Shown piece after piece: positions 24,590-36,340 of a stretch of 64,000 nt of DNA; within the stretch, counting starts at the first letter, position 1; each line of letters starts with the position of its first letter. The DNA comes from Pratylenchus scribneri (taxonomy: Eukaryota > Nematoda > Chromadorea > Rhabditida > Pratylenchidae): assembly GCA_030063045.1 (NCBI GenBank), contig JAQSEB010000001.1, positions 744,001 to 808,000 of the forward strand, written 5' to 3'. Made by a program: the position numbers and the translations under genes. Under the pieces are notes generated by a model. The model had not been told where the DNA came from, did no database searches, and was given only the letters and a program-made list of their open reading frames with translations.

Positions 24590-27471
24590 TTTCAATTCTA
24601 TTTATATTCTATTCTATTTATATTCTGTCCTATTCTATTTATATTCTATTCATATTCTTATTCTATTCTATTCTATTTATATTCTGTCCTATTCTATTTA
24701 TATTCTATTCATATTCTTATTCTATTCTATTCTATTTATATTCTATTCTATTTATATTTTAATCATATTTTATTCTATTTATATTCTATTCTATTTATAT
24801 TCTATCATATTCTATTCTATTTATATTCTATTCTATTTATATTCTATCATATTCTATTCTATTCTATTTATAATTTATATTTTATTCTATTTATATTCTA
24901 TCATATTCTATTCTATTTATATTCTATTCTATTTATATTCTATTCTATTTATATTCTATCATATTCTATTCTATCATATTCTATTCTATCATATTCTATT
25001 CTATTCTATTCTATTTATGTTCTATTCATATTCTATTCTATTTATATTCTATCATATTCTATTCTATTTATATTCTATCCTATTCTATTCTATTTATATT
25101 CTATCATATTCTATTCTATTTATATTCTATTCTATTTATATTCTATCATATTCTATTCTATTTATATTCTATTCATATTTTATTCTATTTATATTCTATT
25201 CTATCATATTCTATTCCTATTCTATTTATATTCTATTCATATTCTATTCTATCATATTCTATTCTATTCTATTTATATTCTATCATATTCTATTCTATTC
25301 TATTTATATTCTATTCATATTCTATCATATTCTATTCTATTCTATTTATATTCTATCATATTCTTTTCTATTTATATTCTATCATATTCTATTCTATTTA
25401 TATTCTATTCATATTTTATTCTATTTATATTCTATTCTATTCTATTCTATTCTATTCTATTCTATTCATATTATATTATATTCATATTCTATTCATATTC
25501 TATTATATACTATTTATGTTCTATTTATATTCTATTCTATTCTTTTATATTCTATTTCTATTCTATTCTATTCTATTCATATTATATTATATTCATATTC
25601 TATTCATATTCTATTCTATTCTATTCTATTCTATTCATATTATATTATATTCATATTCTATTCTATTCTATTCTATTCATATTATATTATATTCATATTC
25701 TATTCATATTCTATTATATACTATTTATGTTCTATTTATATTCTATTCTATTCTTTTATATTCTATTTCTATTCTATTCTATTTATGTTTTATTATATTC
25801 TATTTATATTCTATTCTATCCCATTTATATTCTATTCTTTTCTTTTTATATTCTATTTTATTTATATTCTATTCTATTTATATTCTATTCTATTTATATT
25901 CTATTTATATTCTATCATATTCTATTCTATTTATATTCTATCCTATTCTATTTATATTCTATTCTATTTTATTCATATTCTATTCTATTCTATTTAAATT
26001 CTATCTATTTATATTCTTTTCTATTTATATTCTATCATATTCTATTCTATTTATATTCTATTCTATTCTATTCTATTCATATTATATTATATTCATATTC
26101 TATTCATATTCTATTATATACTATTTATGTTCTATTTATATTCTATTCTATTCTTTTATATTCTATTTCTATTCTATTCTATTTATGTTATATTATATTC
26201 TATTTATATTCTATTCTATTCTATTTATATTCTATTCTATTTATATTCTATCATATTCTATTCTATTCTATTCTATTTATATTCTATTCATATTATATTC
26301 TATCATATTCTATTCTATTCTATTTATATTCTATCATATTCTATTCTATTTATATTCTATTCATATTCTATCATATTCTATTCTATTCTATTTATATTCT
26401 ATCATATTCTATTCTATTCTATTCTATTCTATTTATATTCTATTCATATTCTATCATATTCTATTCTATTCTATTTATATTCTATTCTATTCTATTTATA
26501 TTCTATTCTATTCATATTCTATCATATTCTATTCTATCTATATTCTATTCTATTCATATTCTATTCTATTTATGTTCTATCCTATTCTATTTATATTCTA
26601 TTCATATTCTATTCTATTTATATTCTATCATATTCTATTCTATTCTATTCTATTTATATTCTATTCATATTATATTCTATCATATTCTATTCTATTCTAT
26701 TTATATTCTATCATATTCTATTCTATTTATATTCTATTCATATTCTATCATATTCTATTCTATTCTATTCTATTTATATTCTATCATATTCTATTCTATT
26801 CTATTCTATTCTATTTATATTCTATTCATATTCTATCATATTCTATTCTATTCTATTTATATTCTATTCTATTCTATTTATATTCTATTCTATTCATATT
26901 CTATCATATTCTATTCTATCTATATTCTATTCTATTCATATTCTATTCTATTTATGTTCTATCCTATTCTATTTATATTCTATTCATATTCTATTCTATT
27001 TATATTCTATCATATTCTATTCTATTTATATTCTATCCTATTCTATTTATATTCTATTCTATTTTATTCATATTCTATTCTATTCTATTTAAATTCTATC
27101 TATTTATATTCTTTTCTATTTATATTCTATCATATTCTATTCTATTTATATTCTATTCTATTCTATTCTATTCATATTATATTATATTCATATTCTATTC
27201 ATATTCTATTATATACTATTTATGTTCTATTTATATTCTATTCTATTCTTTTATATTCTATTTCTATTCTATTCTATTTATGTTTTATTATATTCTATTT
27301 ATATTCTATTCTATCCCATTTATATTCTATTCTTTTCTTTTTATATTCTATTTTATTTATATTCTATTCTATTTATGTTCTATCATATTCTATTTATATT
27401 CTATTCTATTTATATTCTATCATATTCTATTCTATTCTATTCTATTTATATTCTATCATATTCTATTCCTA
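24590..27471 (+). repeat. 2.9-kb TTCTA / TTTATATTCTA simple-sequence array
   Basis: Almost pure permutations of TTCTA, TTTATATTCTA, TTCATATTCTA and TATCATATTCTA. Internal blocks of about 200-400 bp are repeated nearly exactly; for example the segment with ATTATATTATATTCATATTC followed by TATATACTATTTATG recurs near 25465, 25650, 26080 and 27175. Because the motifs contain no plus-strand stop codon, all plus frames stay open for hundreds of codons (the longest nearly 1000), giving meaningless Tyr/Ser/Ile/Leu/Phe proteins. It is embedded in the 151-bp satellite: a diverged satellite piece lies at 24500-24545 and the intact array begins at 27474. Confidence 0.97.
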
Positions 27472-27473
27472 TA

Positions 27474-29050
27474 GGGGAAAGTTTTTGAAATTAAAAATTT
27501 CTATACTAAATCGACCATTCTGAATCGATTAAGCCATGACCGAAATCCTGAATCTCAAAACTAAGGGAGATAGAACTATGGCCAAGGGTGAAATTTGGCC
27601 ATACCCATATTTTTGTTCCCATTATGGGAAAGTTTTTGAAATTAAAAATTTCTATACTAAATCGACCATTCTGAATCGAATAAGCCATGACCGAAATCCT
27701 GAATCTCAAAACTAAGGGAGATAGAACTATGGCCAAGGGTGAAATTTGGCCATACCCATATTTTTGTTCCCATTAAGGGACAGTTTCTGAAATTGAAATT
27801 TTCTAGACTAAATCGACCATTCTGAATCGAATAAGCCATGACCGAAATCCTGAATCTCAAAACTAAAGGAGATAGAACTATGGCCAAGGGTGAAATTTGT
27901 CCATACCCATATTTTTGTTCACATTAGGGGAAAGTTTTTGAAATTAAAAATTTCTATACTAAATCGACCATTCTGAATCGATTAAGCTATGACTGAAATC
28001 CTGAATCTCAAAACTAAGGGAGATAGAACTATGGCCAAGGGTGAAATTTGGCCATACCCATATTTTTGTCTCCATTATGGGAAAGTTTCTGAAATTGAAA
28101 TTTTCTAGACTAAATCGACCATTCTGAATCGATTAAACCATGACCGAAATCCTGAATCTCAAAACTAAAGGAGATAGAACTATGGCCAAGGGTGAAATTT
28201 GTCCATACCCATATTTTTGTTCACATTAGGGGAAAGTTTTTGAAATTAAAAATTTCTATACTAAATCGACCATTCTGAATCGATTAAGCTATGACTGAAA
28301 TCCTGAATCTCAAAACTAAGGGAGATAGAACTATGGCCAAGGGTGAAATTTGGCCATACCCATATTTTTGTCTCCATTATGGGAAAGTTTCTGAAATTGA
28401 AATTTTCTAGACTAAATCGACCATTCTGAATCGATTAAACCATGACCGAAATCCTGAATCTCAAAACTAAGGGAGATAGAACTATGGCCAAGGGTGAAAT
28501 TTGGCCATACCCATATTTTTGTTCACATTATGGGAAAGTTTTTGAAATTAAAAATTTCTATACTAAATCGACCATTCTGAATCGAATAAGCCATGACCGA
28601 AATCCTGAATCTCAAAACTAAGGGAGATAGAACTATGGCCAAGGGTGAAATTTGGCCATACCCATATTTTTGTTCCCATTAAGGGACAGTTTCTGAAATT
28701 GAAATTTTCTAGACTAAATCGACCATTCTGAATCGAATAAGCCATGACCGAAATCCTGAATCTCAAAACTAAAGGAGATAGAACTATGGCCAAGGGTGAA
28801 ATTTGTCCATACCCATATTTTTGTTCACATTAGGGGAAAGTTTTTGAAATTAAAAATTTCTATACTAAATCGACCATTCTGAATCGATTAAACCATGACC
28901 GAAATCCTGAATCTCAAAACTAAGGGAGATAGAACTATGGCCAAGGGTGAAATTTGGCCATACCCATATTTTTATTCCCATTAAGGGACAATTTCTGAAA
29001 TTGAAATTTTCTAGACTAAATCGACCATTCTGAATCGATTAAGCCATTAC
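27474..29050. repeat. 151-bp satellite, about 10.4 copies, A/B alternating
   Basis: Tandem units starting GGGAAAGTTTTTGAAATTAA (type A) or GGGACAGTTTCTGAAATTGA (type B), both continuing into CTAAATCGACCATTCTGAAT and GGGAGATAGAACTATGGCCA. Starts are near 27475, 27626, 27777, 27928, 28079, 28231, 28382, 28532, 28683, 28834 and 28984. From the second copy on, A and B alternate, giving a roughly 302-bp higher-order dimer. The minus-strand 76-codon frames inside are repeat artefacts. Confidence 0.97.
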
Positions 29051-29080
29051 TGAACACTTGAAACTAATTTCTAAGATAGT

Positions 29081-29162
29081 AAAAAAAACATTTGCCTCGG
29101 GGTGGAATCGAACTTTGGCAAAAAAAAAAGTCAAACGCCCAACGCTACCGACTGCGCCAAAC
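29081..29162 (-). repeat. tRNA-like element, right flank of satellite block
   Basis: On the minus strand: A-box-like TTTGGCGCAGTCGGTAGCG, a T-rich middle, B box AAGTTCGATTCC (29104-29115) and a T run of eight at 29088-29081. It is inverted relative to the similar element at 24401-24480, so the pair brackets the whole satellite block. Not foldable as a complete tRNA by eye. Confidence 0.65.
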
Positions 29163-29287
29163 ATGCCCTTGCTCGCTTCTACTCAGAGTATTAAATATAC
29201 CTACGTATTTATAATAAGGACCGTTCTCATTGATTTTTTAGAACACTCTAATCATTTGTTTTTTGTTATAATCCCCTGTATCAAATT

Positions 29288-30075
29288 CAGGGGTGCGCAC
29301 GGGCCCAAGAAATCCGGGCCCGGCCCGGCCCGGGCCCACCCAAACTAGGCCCGGCCCGGCCCGGCGATTTTTCGCTCTGGCCCGGCCCGGGCCTGGGCCC
29401 GAAAGCCCGGGTAGTAATTTTTAAAAAAAATTTTTTCACCTTAAATTTTTTAAAAAATTTTTTCACCTTAAATTTTTTAAAAATTTTTTCACCTTAAATT
29501 TTTTAAAAAATTTTTTCTCCTAAAATTTTTTGATAAATTTTTTCACCTAAAATTTTTGGTAAAATTGATAATTCTTCGAAGCAATTTTAAAAAGAAAAAT
29601 TGAGGTATTTATACAGTTTGTATCTGCTTTTTGAAACTGAGAAAAAGTGAAGGGTCTCCTTTTTGGGTCATCAGGATACGGGTTATGAATGGTCAATCAG
29701 TGATAGTACATATCCCAGTAATCCCTAATGACCCTAACCATATTCCCTACCACCAAAAGTGGGACCCTTCACATTTCTTTCTCATCAAAAAATCGGATAA
29801 AAAGTATACAAGTAACAAGTATCAAATAGGAAAAGAAATTGTGCAAAAATGATTAGAAAAAATTAATTTTATTTCAAAAAATGTTTAAAATTTTTAATGA
29901 AAAAGTCATTTTTTGGGGGATGAATTTCTTACCGGGCTTCCGGGCCTAAGCCCGGCCCGCTTCGATCCAGGCCCGGCCCGGCCCGGCCCGCCACCAACTA
30001 GGCCCGGCCCGGCCCGGGCCGGGCCGGGCCGGGCCGGGCTTAGGCCCGGATCGGGCCGGCCCGTGCGCACCCCTG
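29288..30075. mobile_element. hAT-like non-autonomous transposon (MITE), 788 bp
   Basis: Terminal inverted repeats CAGGGGTGCGCACGGGCC at the left and its exact complement at the right end, flanked on both sides by the 8-bp direct duplication ATCAAATT (29280-29287 and 30076-30083). An 8-bp duplication with CAGGGGTG termini is characteristic of the hAT superfamily. Subterminal regions are dense in GGCCCGGCCC repeats, the only strongly GC-rich DNA in the window. The interior is AT-rich, with four copies of a TTTTTTCACCTTAAA motif. No transposase frame is present. Confidence 0.88.
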
Positions 30076-30231
30076 ATCAAATTTAACGTTTAGAATAGGA
30101 TTGAAAATAATTTTAATATTTTATTATTTGAATATTTTTCAATCACAATAATGTTATCAACCATTAAATGAATGAATAATTTTGTAAAATATCAAAAATG
30201 TGTCCTCATCATTTCAATAATCAATCATCAT

Positions 30232-33200
30232 TTAATTGTTCTTCTTCTTTTTCACTTTGGTATTTGAATTTGAACCCATTTCTGTCGATTCTGTTCCTCC
30301 TTGTTCCATTGCTGTTCCTTGTTTCTTCGGTGACTGTTGAGATTGATGAACTATGGTCGGTGAGATTGCGCCGAGCACTGAATAAGTGAGACCTTCGCTG
30401 GCTGCTATTCGTTCTCCTCGTGAGGCCGTTGGCCAATTATTCTGCTGCCGGATCTGAAAAAATTTGAAGGAATTTGGGTAAAATTTATATTTCTCATTAA
30501 AATCTAATAAATTTTTAAATTATAATTAATTTTTAAATAATTTAAATTCAAATTTGGCTATGAAATACCGTGTTAATGCTGCCAAGAATGCTCTTTAGCT
30601 GGAATGGATCCTTCGAAGTAATATTTTGCATTAATTCATGACACATATCCTCATTGATCCCCCCATTCTCTTCTGCCGCATTTTCGTTCACAAAATTCAA
30701 TGATGCATTGTTGTGTGCAATTCTCCTTTCCTCTTTCTCTTTGTTTGCTGTTGAATTGGAATTCCTCAATTCCATGCCATCATTTTCCGTGTTGTCGAAC
30801 CATTCCATAATTGCTGCTAAAATTTCAATGTAAAAATAAATTTAAAATCCAATGCGAACCTTCATCATCGCTGTCCGGATAATCCAAATTGAGATGAGGA
30901 TGAGGTGCCAATTTTTGCTTATTTTTGATATAATCATTGCCAGCAGGCATTTCACCATTAACCAATTTTGAATTGTGATGCATTAGATCCTGAAAAATTC
31001 ATTTATTTAATTGAGAAATTAAATATTTCTTAAAAACTTTTAAGAATCTAACCGGAACGAAAAGTGCAATTACAATGCAACCGGAACGAAAAGTGCAATT
31101 ACAATGCAACCGGAACGAAAAGTGCAATTACAATCCAACCGGAATGAAAAGTGTAATTACAATCCTTCCGGAATGAAAAGTGCAATTACAATGCAACCGG
31201 AACGAAAAGTGCAATTACAATGCAACCGGAACGAAAAGTGCAATTACAATCCAACCGGAATGAAAAGTGCAATTACAATCCTTCCGGAATGAAAAGTGCA
31301 ATTACAATCCTTCCGGAATGAAAAGTGCAATTACAATCCTTCCGGAATGAAAAGTGCAATTACAATGCAACCGGAACGAAAAGTGCAATTACAATCCAAC
31401 CGGAATGAAAAGTGCAATTACAATCCTTCCGGAATGAAAAGTGCACCAACCGGAATGAAAAGTGCAATTACAATCCTTCCGGAATGAAAAGTGCAATTAC
31501 AATCCAACCGGAACGAAAAGTGCACCAACCGGAATGAAAAGTGCACCAACCGGAATGAAAAGTGCAATTACAATCCTTCCGGAATGAAAAGTGCAATTAC
31601 AATCCAACCGGAATGAAAAGTGCACCAACCGGAACGAAAAGTGCAATTACAATGCAACCGGAACGAAGTGCAATTACAATCCTTCCGGAATGAAAAGTGC
31701 ACCAACCGGAATGAAAAGTGCAATTACAATCCAACCGGAATGAAAAGTGCAATTACAATTCAACCGGAATGAAAAGTGCAATTACAATCCAACCGGAATG
31801 AAAAGTGCAATTACAATCCTTCCGGAATGAAAAGTGCAATTACAATCCAACCGGAATGAAAAGTGCAATTACAATTCAACCGGAAAGAAAAGTGCAATTA
31901 CAATCCAACCGGAATGAAAAGTGTAATTACAATCCTTCCGGAATGAAAAGTGCAATTACAATGCAACCGGAACGAAAAGTGCAATTACAATGCAACCGGA
32001 ACGAAAAGTGCACCAACCGGAATGAAAAGTGCAATTACAATCCTTCCGGAATGAAAAGTGCAATTACAATTCAACCGGAATGAAAAGTGCAATTACAATC
32101 CAACCGGAATGAAAAGTGCAATTACAATCCTTCCGGAATGAAAAGTGCAATTACAATCCAACCGGAATGAAAAGTGCAATTACAATCCTTCCGGAATGAA
32201 AAGTGCACCAACCGGAATGAAAAGTGCACCAACCGGAATGAAAAGTGCACCAACCGGAATGAAAAGTGCAATTACAATCCTTCCGGAATGAAAAGTGCAA
32301 TTACAATCCAACCGGAATGAAAAGTGCACCAACCGGAACGAAAAGTGCAATTACAATGCAACCGGAACGAAGTGCAATTACAATCCTTCCGGAATGAAAA
32401 GTGCAATTACAATCCTTCCGGAATGAAAAGTGCACCAACCGGAATGAAAAGTGCACCAACCGGAATGAAAAGTGCAATTACAATCCAACCGGAATGAAAA
32501 GTGCAATTACAATTCAACCGGAATGAAAAGTGCAATTACAATCCAACCGGAATGAAAAGTGCAATTACAATCCTTCCGGAATGAAAAGTGCAATTACAAT
32601 CCAACCGGAATGAAAAGTGCAATTACAATTCAACCGGAAAGAAAAGTGCAATTACAATTCAAGCAGAATTAAACACATTTACAATCCAACCGGAATGAAA
32701 ACACAATTACCAAAAAAATTAATGTTTGGTTATTTTATTTTTTGATCGAAAAAATTGTATAAATTATCCAAGCCCACCTCGATCTCAAAGCCATTGAATT
32801 CATCCTCCTCCTCTTGCTGTTGAATAAATTGCCTTAACCGATTGAAATGTGCTGCGCGTCCCAATGGGTTTGGCTTCATCCACATCCCGGGCCATCGAAC
32901 CGTTTCCAATATTTCAAGAACCCTGGCCAATCCAGTGGTGCCTTCTTCGTTGTCTTCAATGTTCTAAAATCAACATAAAATAATTTTATTTAATTACTTT
33001 ATTTGCTTACTTTGTCTGCTGCTGTATTGCTGCTATTTTGAAGTGGAATTAGCTCAATTGATTTATGAATGCAAAAATTCTGCAGCTGGGCATCATTGAC
33101 CAAATCCATAACAAGTGGTTCTTTGTCCATTGCCAATCCATCATCTTTCAAGACCAATGACTTAAAATGGCAATATTTCTTTATTCATATTGTTTTTATC

Positions 33201-33611
33201 TCAAACCTTAACTTCAGCACAATCCAAATTCAGCTCGCGATTGTATTGTGATATTCTTGCCAAAAATTCTGTCTTCAATTCGTTGCGGGTTGCACAAATA
33301 ATCAGCGCATTTATTTGAATTTGTTCCGTCGTTGATTTCATCAAATTGAGAAGTGCTTCGAATGTTGGAAATGTGTAAACGGGTACATTGGCCACATAAT
33401 ATTTGGTGTCCAGTCGAAATTGGTAATGCCGAATTCCATCCATCTTTTGAATGTTCTCCTCCACCGGAATAAGTGCTCCATCCTCCAATGAGCCAAGTCG
33501 ATCCACCAAACCATTCAGCAGGGAATTGTCCCTGTCGTTGATTAAAGCACAAATTGATGATGATGTCGGAGGAGGTTTTTGTGAAGAAGTGGAAGGCACC
33601 AATGCCATCAT
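30232..33611 (-). CDS. AAGAB: alpha- and gamma-adaptin-binding protein p34
   Basis: Cytosolic chaperone-like factor that assists AP-1/AP-2 clathrin adaptor assembly (known for AAGAB). Exons: 33611-33207, 33160-33011, 32963-32778, 30989-30860, 30816-30569 and 30453-30232, giving 446 residues in consistent phase. Recognised by HYQFRLDTKYYVANVPVYTF (human AAGAB has a WTIDNKYYSADI segment), by GLARVLEILETVRWPGMWMK, and by the C-terminal pattern around PFQLKSILGSINT...GERIAA...VLGAI, which follows the AAGAB C-terminal helix. The third intron (30990-32777, 1.79 kb) is nearly all minisatellite. If that intron is retained the protein would end at a stop at 32730 without the C-terminal helix. A TTTAG|CAG acceptor 19 nt before the ATG could be a spliced-leader site. 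The protein is longer than the human one (315 residues). Confidence 0.85.
31053..32695. repeat. 29-bp minisatellite array 2 (inside AAGAB intron)
   Basis: About 55-60 copies of the reverse complement of the array-1 unit (TCCAACCGGAATGAAAAGTG, CAATTACAA). A shortened unit lacking AATTACAATCC (so GTGCACCAACCGGAATG) is interspersed many times, and longer duplicated blocks can be seen (for example 31500-31730 against 32200-32400). The last copies near 32660-32700 change to AAACACAATTAC, as in array 3. Confidence 0.97.
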
Positions 33612-34444
33612 TTTAAATATTTCTCTGCTAAATAAATTTTATTAAAATTAAATTATTCATTAATTAATTAAAGAAATAAACTATCCTTTTTTAAGGTTTT
33701 TATCCGAGTTTAAAACATCAAAAATAACACATTTTTACCCATCAAATCCAAATCAATCATTTATAAAATAAAATAGTATTATAGGTAACATTTTAAAATA
33801 CAATATTAATATAATTTATGAATTAATGTCAAAGAAAAGGCGCTTTATATATTGTTTGATGTTGGTTGGTGAAACCATTTATGGAGCAAAATTGTGGTAA
33901 TGATTTGTGTCAATAAGAAAAATTTATCAAGGAAACATAATTTACTTTCTGGAAGAAAATGGTGGAGAATTGGTCGTTGGAATAGGAAGTGGTTTAGAAG
34001 AAAGGAAGAATATAGAAGCATTTTTGTGTGTGGTTTAAAAACACTTCTTCCATTTCCATTCATTTCCAGGCATCACAGCTGGCTCAGTAATTTAAAATTG
34101 ATGTGAATAGGCGTTTGAAAAAGAAAAAAATAACAATAAATATTAGGAAAAACAAAACATTTGCTGGATGGAGAATGGTGTGGGGTCCATGAGAATTGGT
34201 TGAAATAAAATTTTATGGAAGAAAGGTGGGATTATGAGGGTTCATCATCATGTCGAAAGAGTAATGTGAATGGTGATTTGATATAATTTATAATAATTTC
34301 ATGTTCGGTGATGGGCATCGCATCCGTTAATCCATAAAATGATTAAGAGAAATATGAAGGAAATATAAAAAAAAACATTGAAAGTAATAGGATGAAAATC
34401 ATCTCTTCTCATTTGCCGCCAATCAGTCACATTTGTCATCTCTT
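33612..34444. other. intergenic region AAGAB-SPATS2
   Basis: AT-rich gap of 0.83 kb between the minus-strand SPATS2-like stop and the AAGAB start. It holds the presumed SPATS2-like 3' end and AAGAB leader; no further feature seen. Confidence 0.5.
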
Positions 34445-36340
34445 TCACTTGGCATTTGGTTTGTTTCCCTGTTGTTGTGGTTGCTTTTTTCCCATCCCTC
34501 CTCCTTTGTTCCCGGTTGCATTTGCACGTGAACGTTGTTGTTGATGATTTTGTCCACCACCATTCCCGTTTCCTGCCTTTTGTTGTTGCTGTTCTCCGCC
34601 CTTGGCCGGTGGAGGTGGTTGTCTTCGTCTTGGAGCGGTCATCATTGTGGATGAATTGATGTCAGCCAACACAGCGGGGTCAATGCCTTTTGCCTTCAGC
34701 GAATCCAAAATGTTGCGTTGAATTTCGGCCAACATGTCCGCTGAAATGCAGTCGGATTTAAGAACAATTCCGCTCTCGTCGATTTGGGCCACCGCTGACT
34801 TTTCTGCAAAAATAAATTATTGGCGTTCATTTGTGCTTTAAACCTTGATTCACAGGACTGATTTGACCGCCAATGCCAGAATCAAGTGAGCTGACCAAGC
34901 TTGATGGACTGTTGGAACGGCGAATTTGTTGTTGACCCAACGGTGGATTTGTCACTTCTTTTTTGGCCGGCATTTGAGAAGCGACGCTTTTCACGGGAAT
35001 AACTACAATTTATGAATTTATTTCAGTATATTAAATTTAACTAACCACTTCCAAATTGTCCAATCGATGAGACCAATGCGTCCAAATCCGCTTTGTCGCA
35101 AATGAAACGTGTGGTCAGCGCCATTTCAAGGTCCTCGGTTTTGGCTGAATTGAATTTTTCCAGTTCAGTGGCGAATGTTTTTTGGTTGGATTTTTCATTC
35201 AATTTTTGAAGGCAATCATTTCTGGCAGTGAAGTAGGCCGATCCAGCCCTTTCGCATTCAAGCAATTGCGCAACCATTTGTTGTTCGCGTAAATTGATTA
35301 CTTCTCGTAATTCCTGTAATTTGATGTTTAATTACTAAATTTGAGAAAGCTTAAGTTTGGTAAGTCAAAAATTTGATACTTGGATTAGGACATTTTTCGA
35401 CAAACCTTAAAACAGCGTTGAATATTGTCTTGAGCGTAGCCAATTTCACTATCAAACAGAGACTTGTTATGCTCCAAATGGGATTGATTGTCGACTGGAG
35501 TAATGGAATTTGTGAAAGCATCTTAAAATGTTAAGCATAAAAACTTTAAAATGATTCAAATTTACTAACCCTTTGATTCGATTTGGTTATTCACTACATC
35601 GCCCACAGCGTTGGTTGGCATATTCAATGAAGGATTCGAGCCTCCTCCATTAACCATCGCAAAAGTTGTTTCATTTGTTGCAGTTGTTGGTGGTGGAACA
35701 TCATTCGTTTGTTGTTTGTTATTTGCAGTTGAGAAGGCAATTATTGTTTGATCCTCCATTGGCATTGTTGGAGTTATTTGATTTTGATTACCATTGAGCA
35801 AATTTGGTTGTTGTACTGGTTGATGATATTGTTGTTGGTGGTTGTTGCCATTAATGTTTGAAGAAAACCCGTTGGAATAAGTGGCAGAAGAAATGCTTGA
35901 AACTGAGCTGGCCCCGAAAGTTCTGAACAGAATTCAGATTTCATTTTTTGAATAAAACCTTTATTTACAAACCCTTTTGTTAAATTTGAGGTCGGATGAC
36001 CATTGTTTGACGGCATCGGTTTTGCCTTTTTCTTGTTGTTCCGCTTCTTTGCACCGCCAGTCTTCTCCCAATCACCCAAAGCACTTTCGGAACCTCCTAA
36101 AGTTAAAACATGTTTTAATAAAGTTGCTTTACTAATCAAACCTTCACAAAATGCATGAATTGTACGGGCAACGTCCAAATCAAAATTGTGTAGTGCCAGC
36201 ACAATATCATTGGTGCTTATGTTCTTCACAACCTCACGAACTTTGGCAATCTTCTCTTCAATAATCTTCTTCTCAATTTTTGGTTGAGCAGCAGTGGATG
36301 AAGCATAAGATGTGGTGGTCTTTTTTGTTGTTGACGACAT
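34445..36340 (-). CDS. SPATS2-like protein (spermatogenesis-associated serine-rich 2 family)
   Basis: A 525-residue protein from exons 36340-36142, 36096-35973, 35922-35570, 35521-35406, 35313-35046, 35002-34844 and 34803-34445, all in phase. The N terminus carries the family hallmark VREVVKNISTNDIVLALHNF, followed by HAFCEGGSESALGDWEKTG and a basic KKRNNKKK stretch, as in vertebrate SPATS2/SPATS2L. The middle is Asn/Gln/Pro-rich. Exons 4-5 form a probable coiled coil (ELREVINLREQQMVAQLLE onward), and the C terminus is Gln/Gly/basic-rich (APRRRQPPPPAKGGEQQQQ). Vertebrate relatives are cytoplasmic/nucleolar RNA-associated proteins; the role in nematodes is unknown. Start is the first ATG in the frame; no clear acceptor precedes it. 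Confidence 0.85.

Noticed and set aside
24557..27523. Reading frame of nearly 1000 codons on the plus strand
   Set aside because: Pure simple-sequence artefact: TTCTA permutations lack plus-strand stops in every frame, and the product has no protein-like composition.
27506..28793. Repeated 76-codon minus-strand frames (MAIVLSPLVLRFRISVMAYS)
   Set aside because: Exactly one per satellite unit; they arise from the 151-bp repeat, not from a gene family.
29631..29852. Possible transposase remnant inside the hAT-like element
   Set aside because: The 73-codon frame has no DDE/hAT-C or BED-finger features; the element is non-autonomous.
32730..32930. AAGAB ending at 32730 as the sole gene model
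   Set aside because: The exons at 30232-30989 carry the family's C-terminal helix pattern and match in phase, so the spliced form is preferred; the short form is only an alternative.
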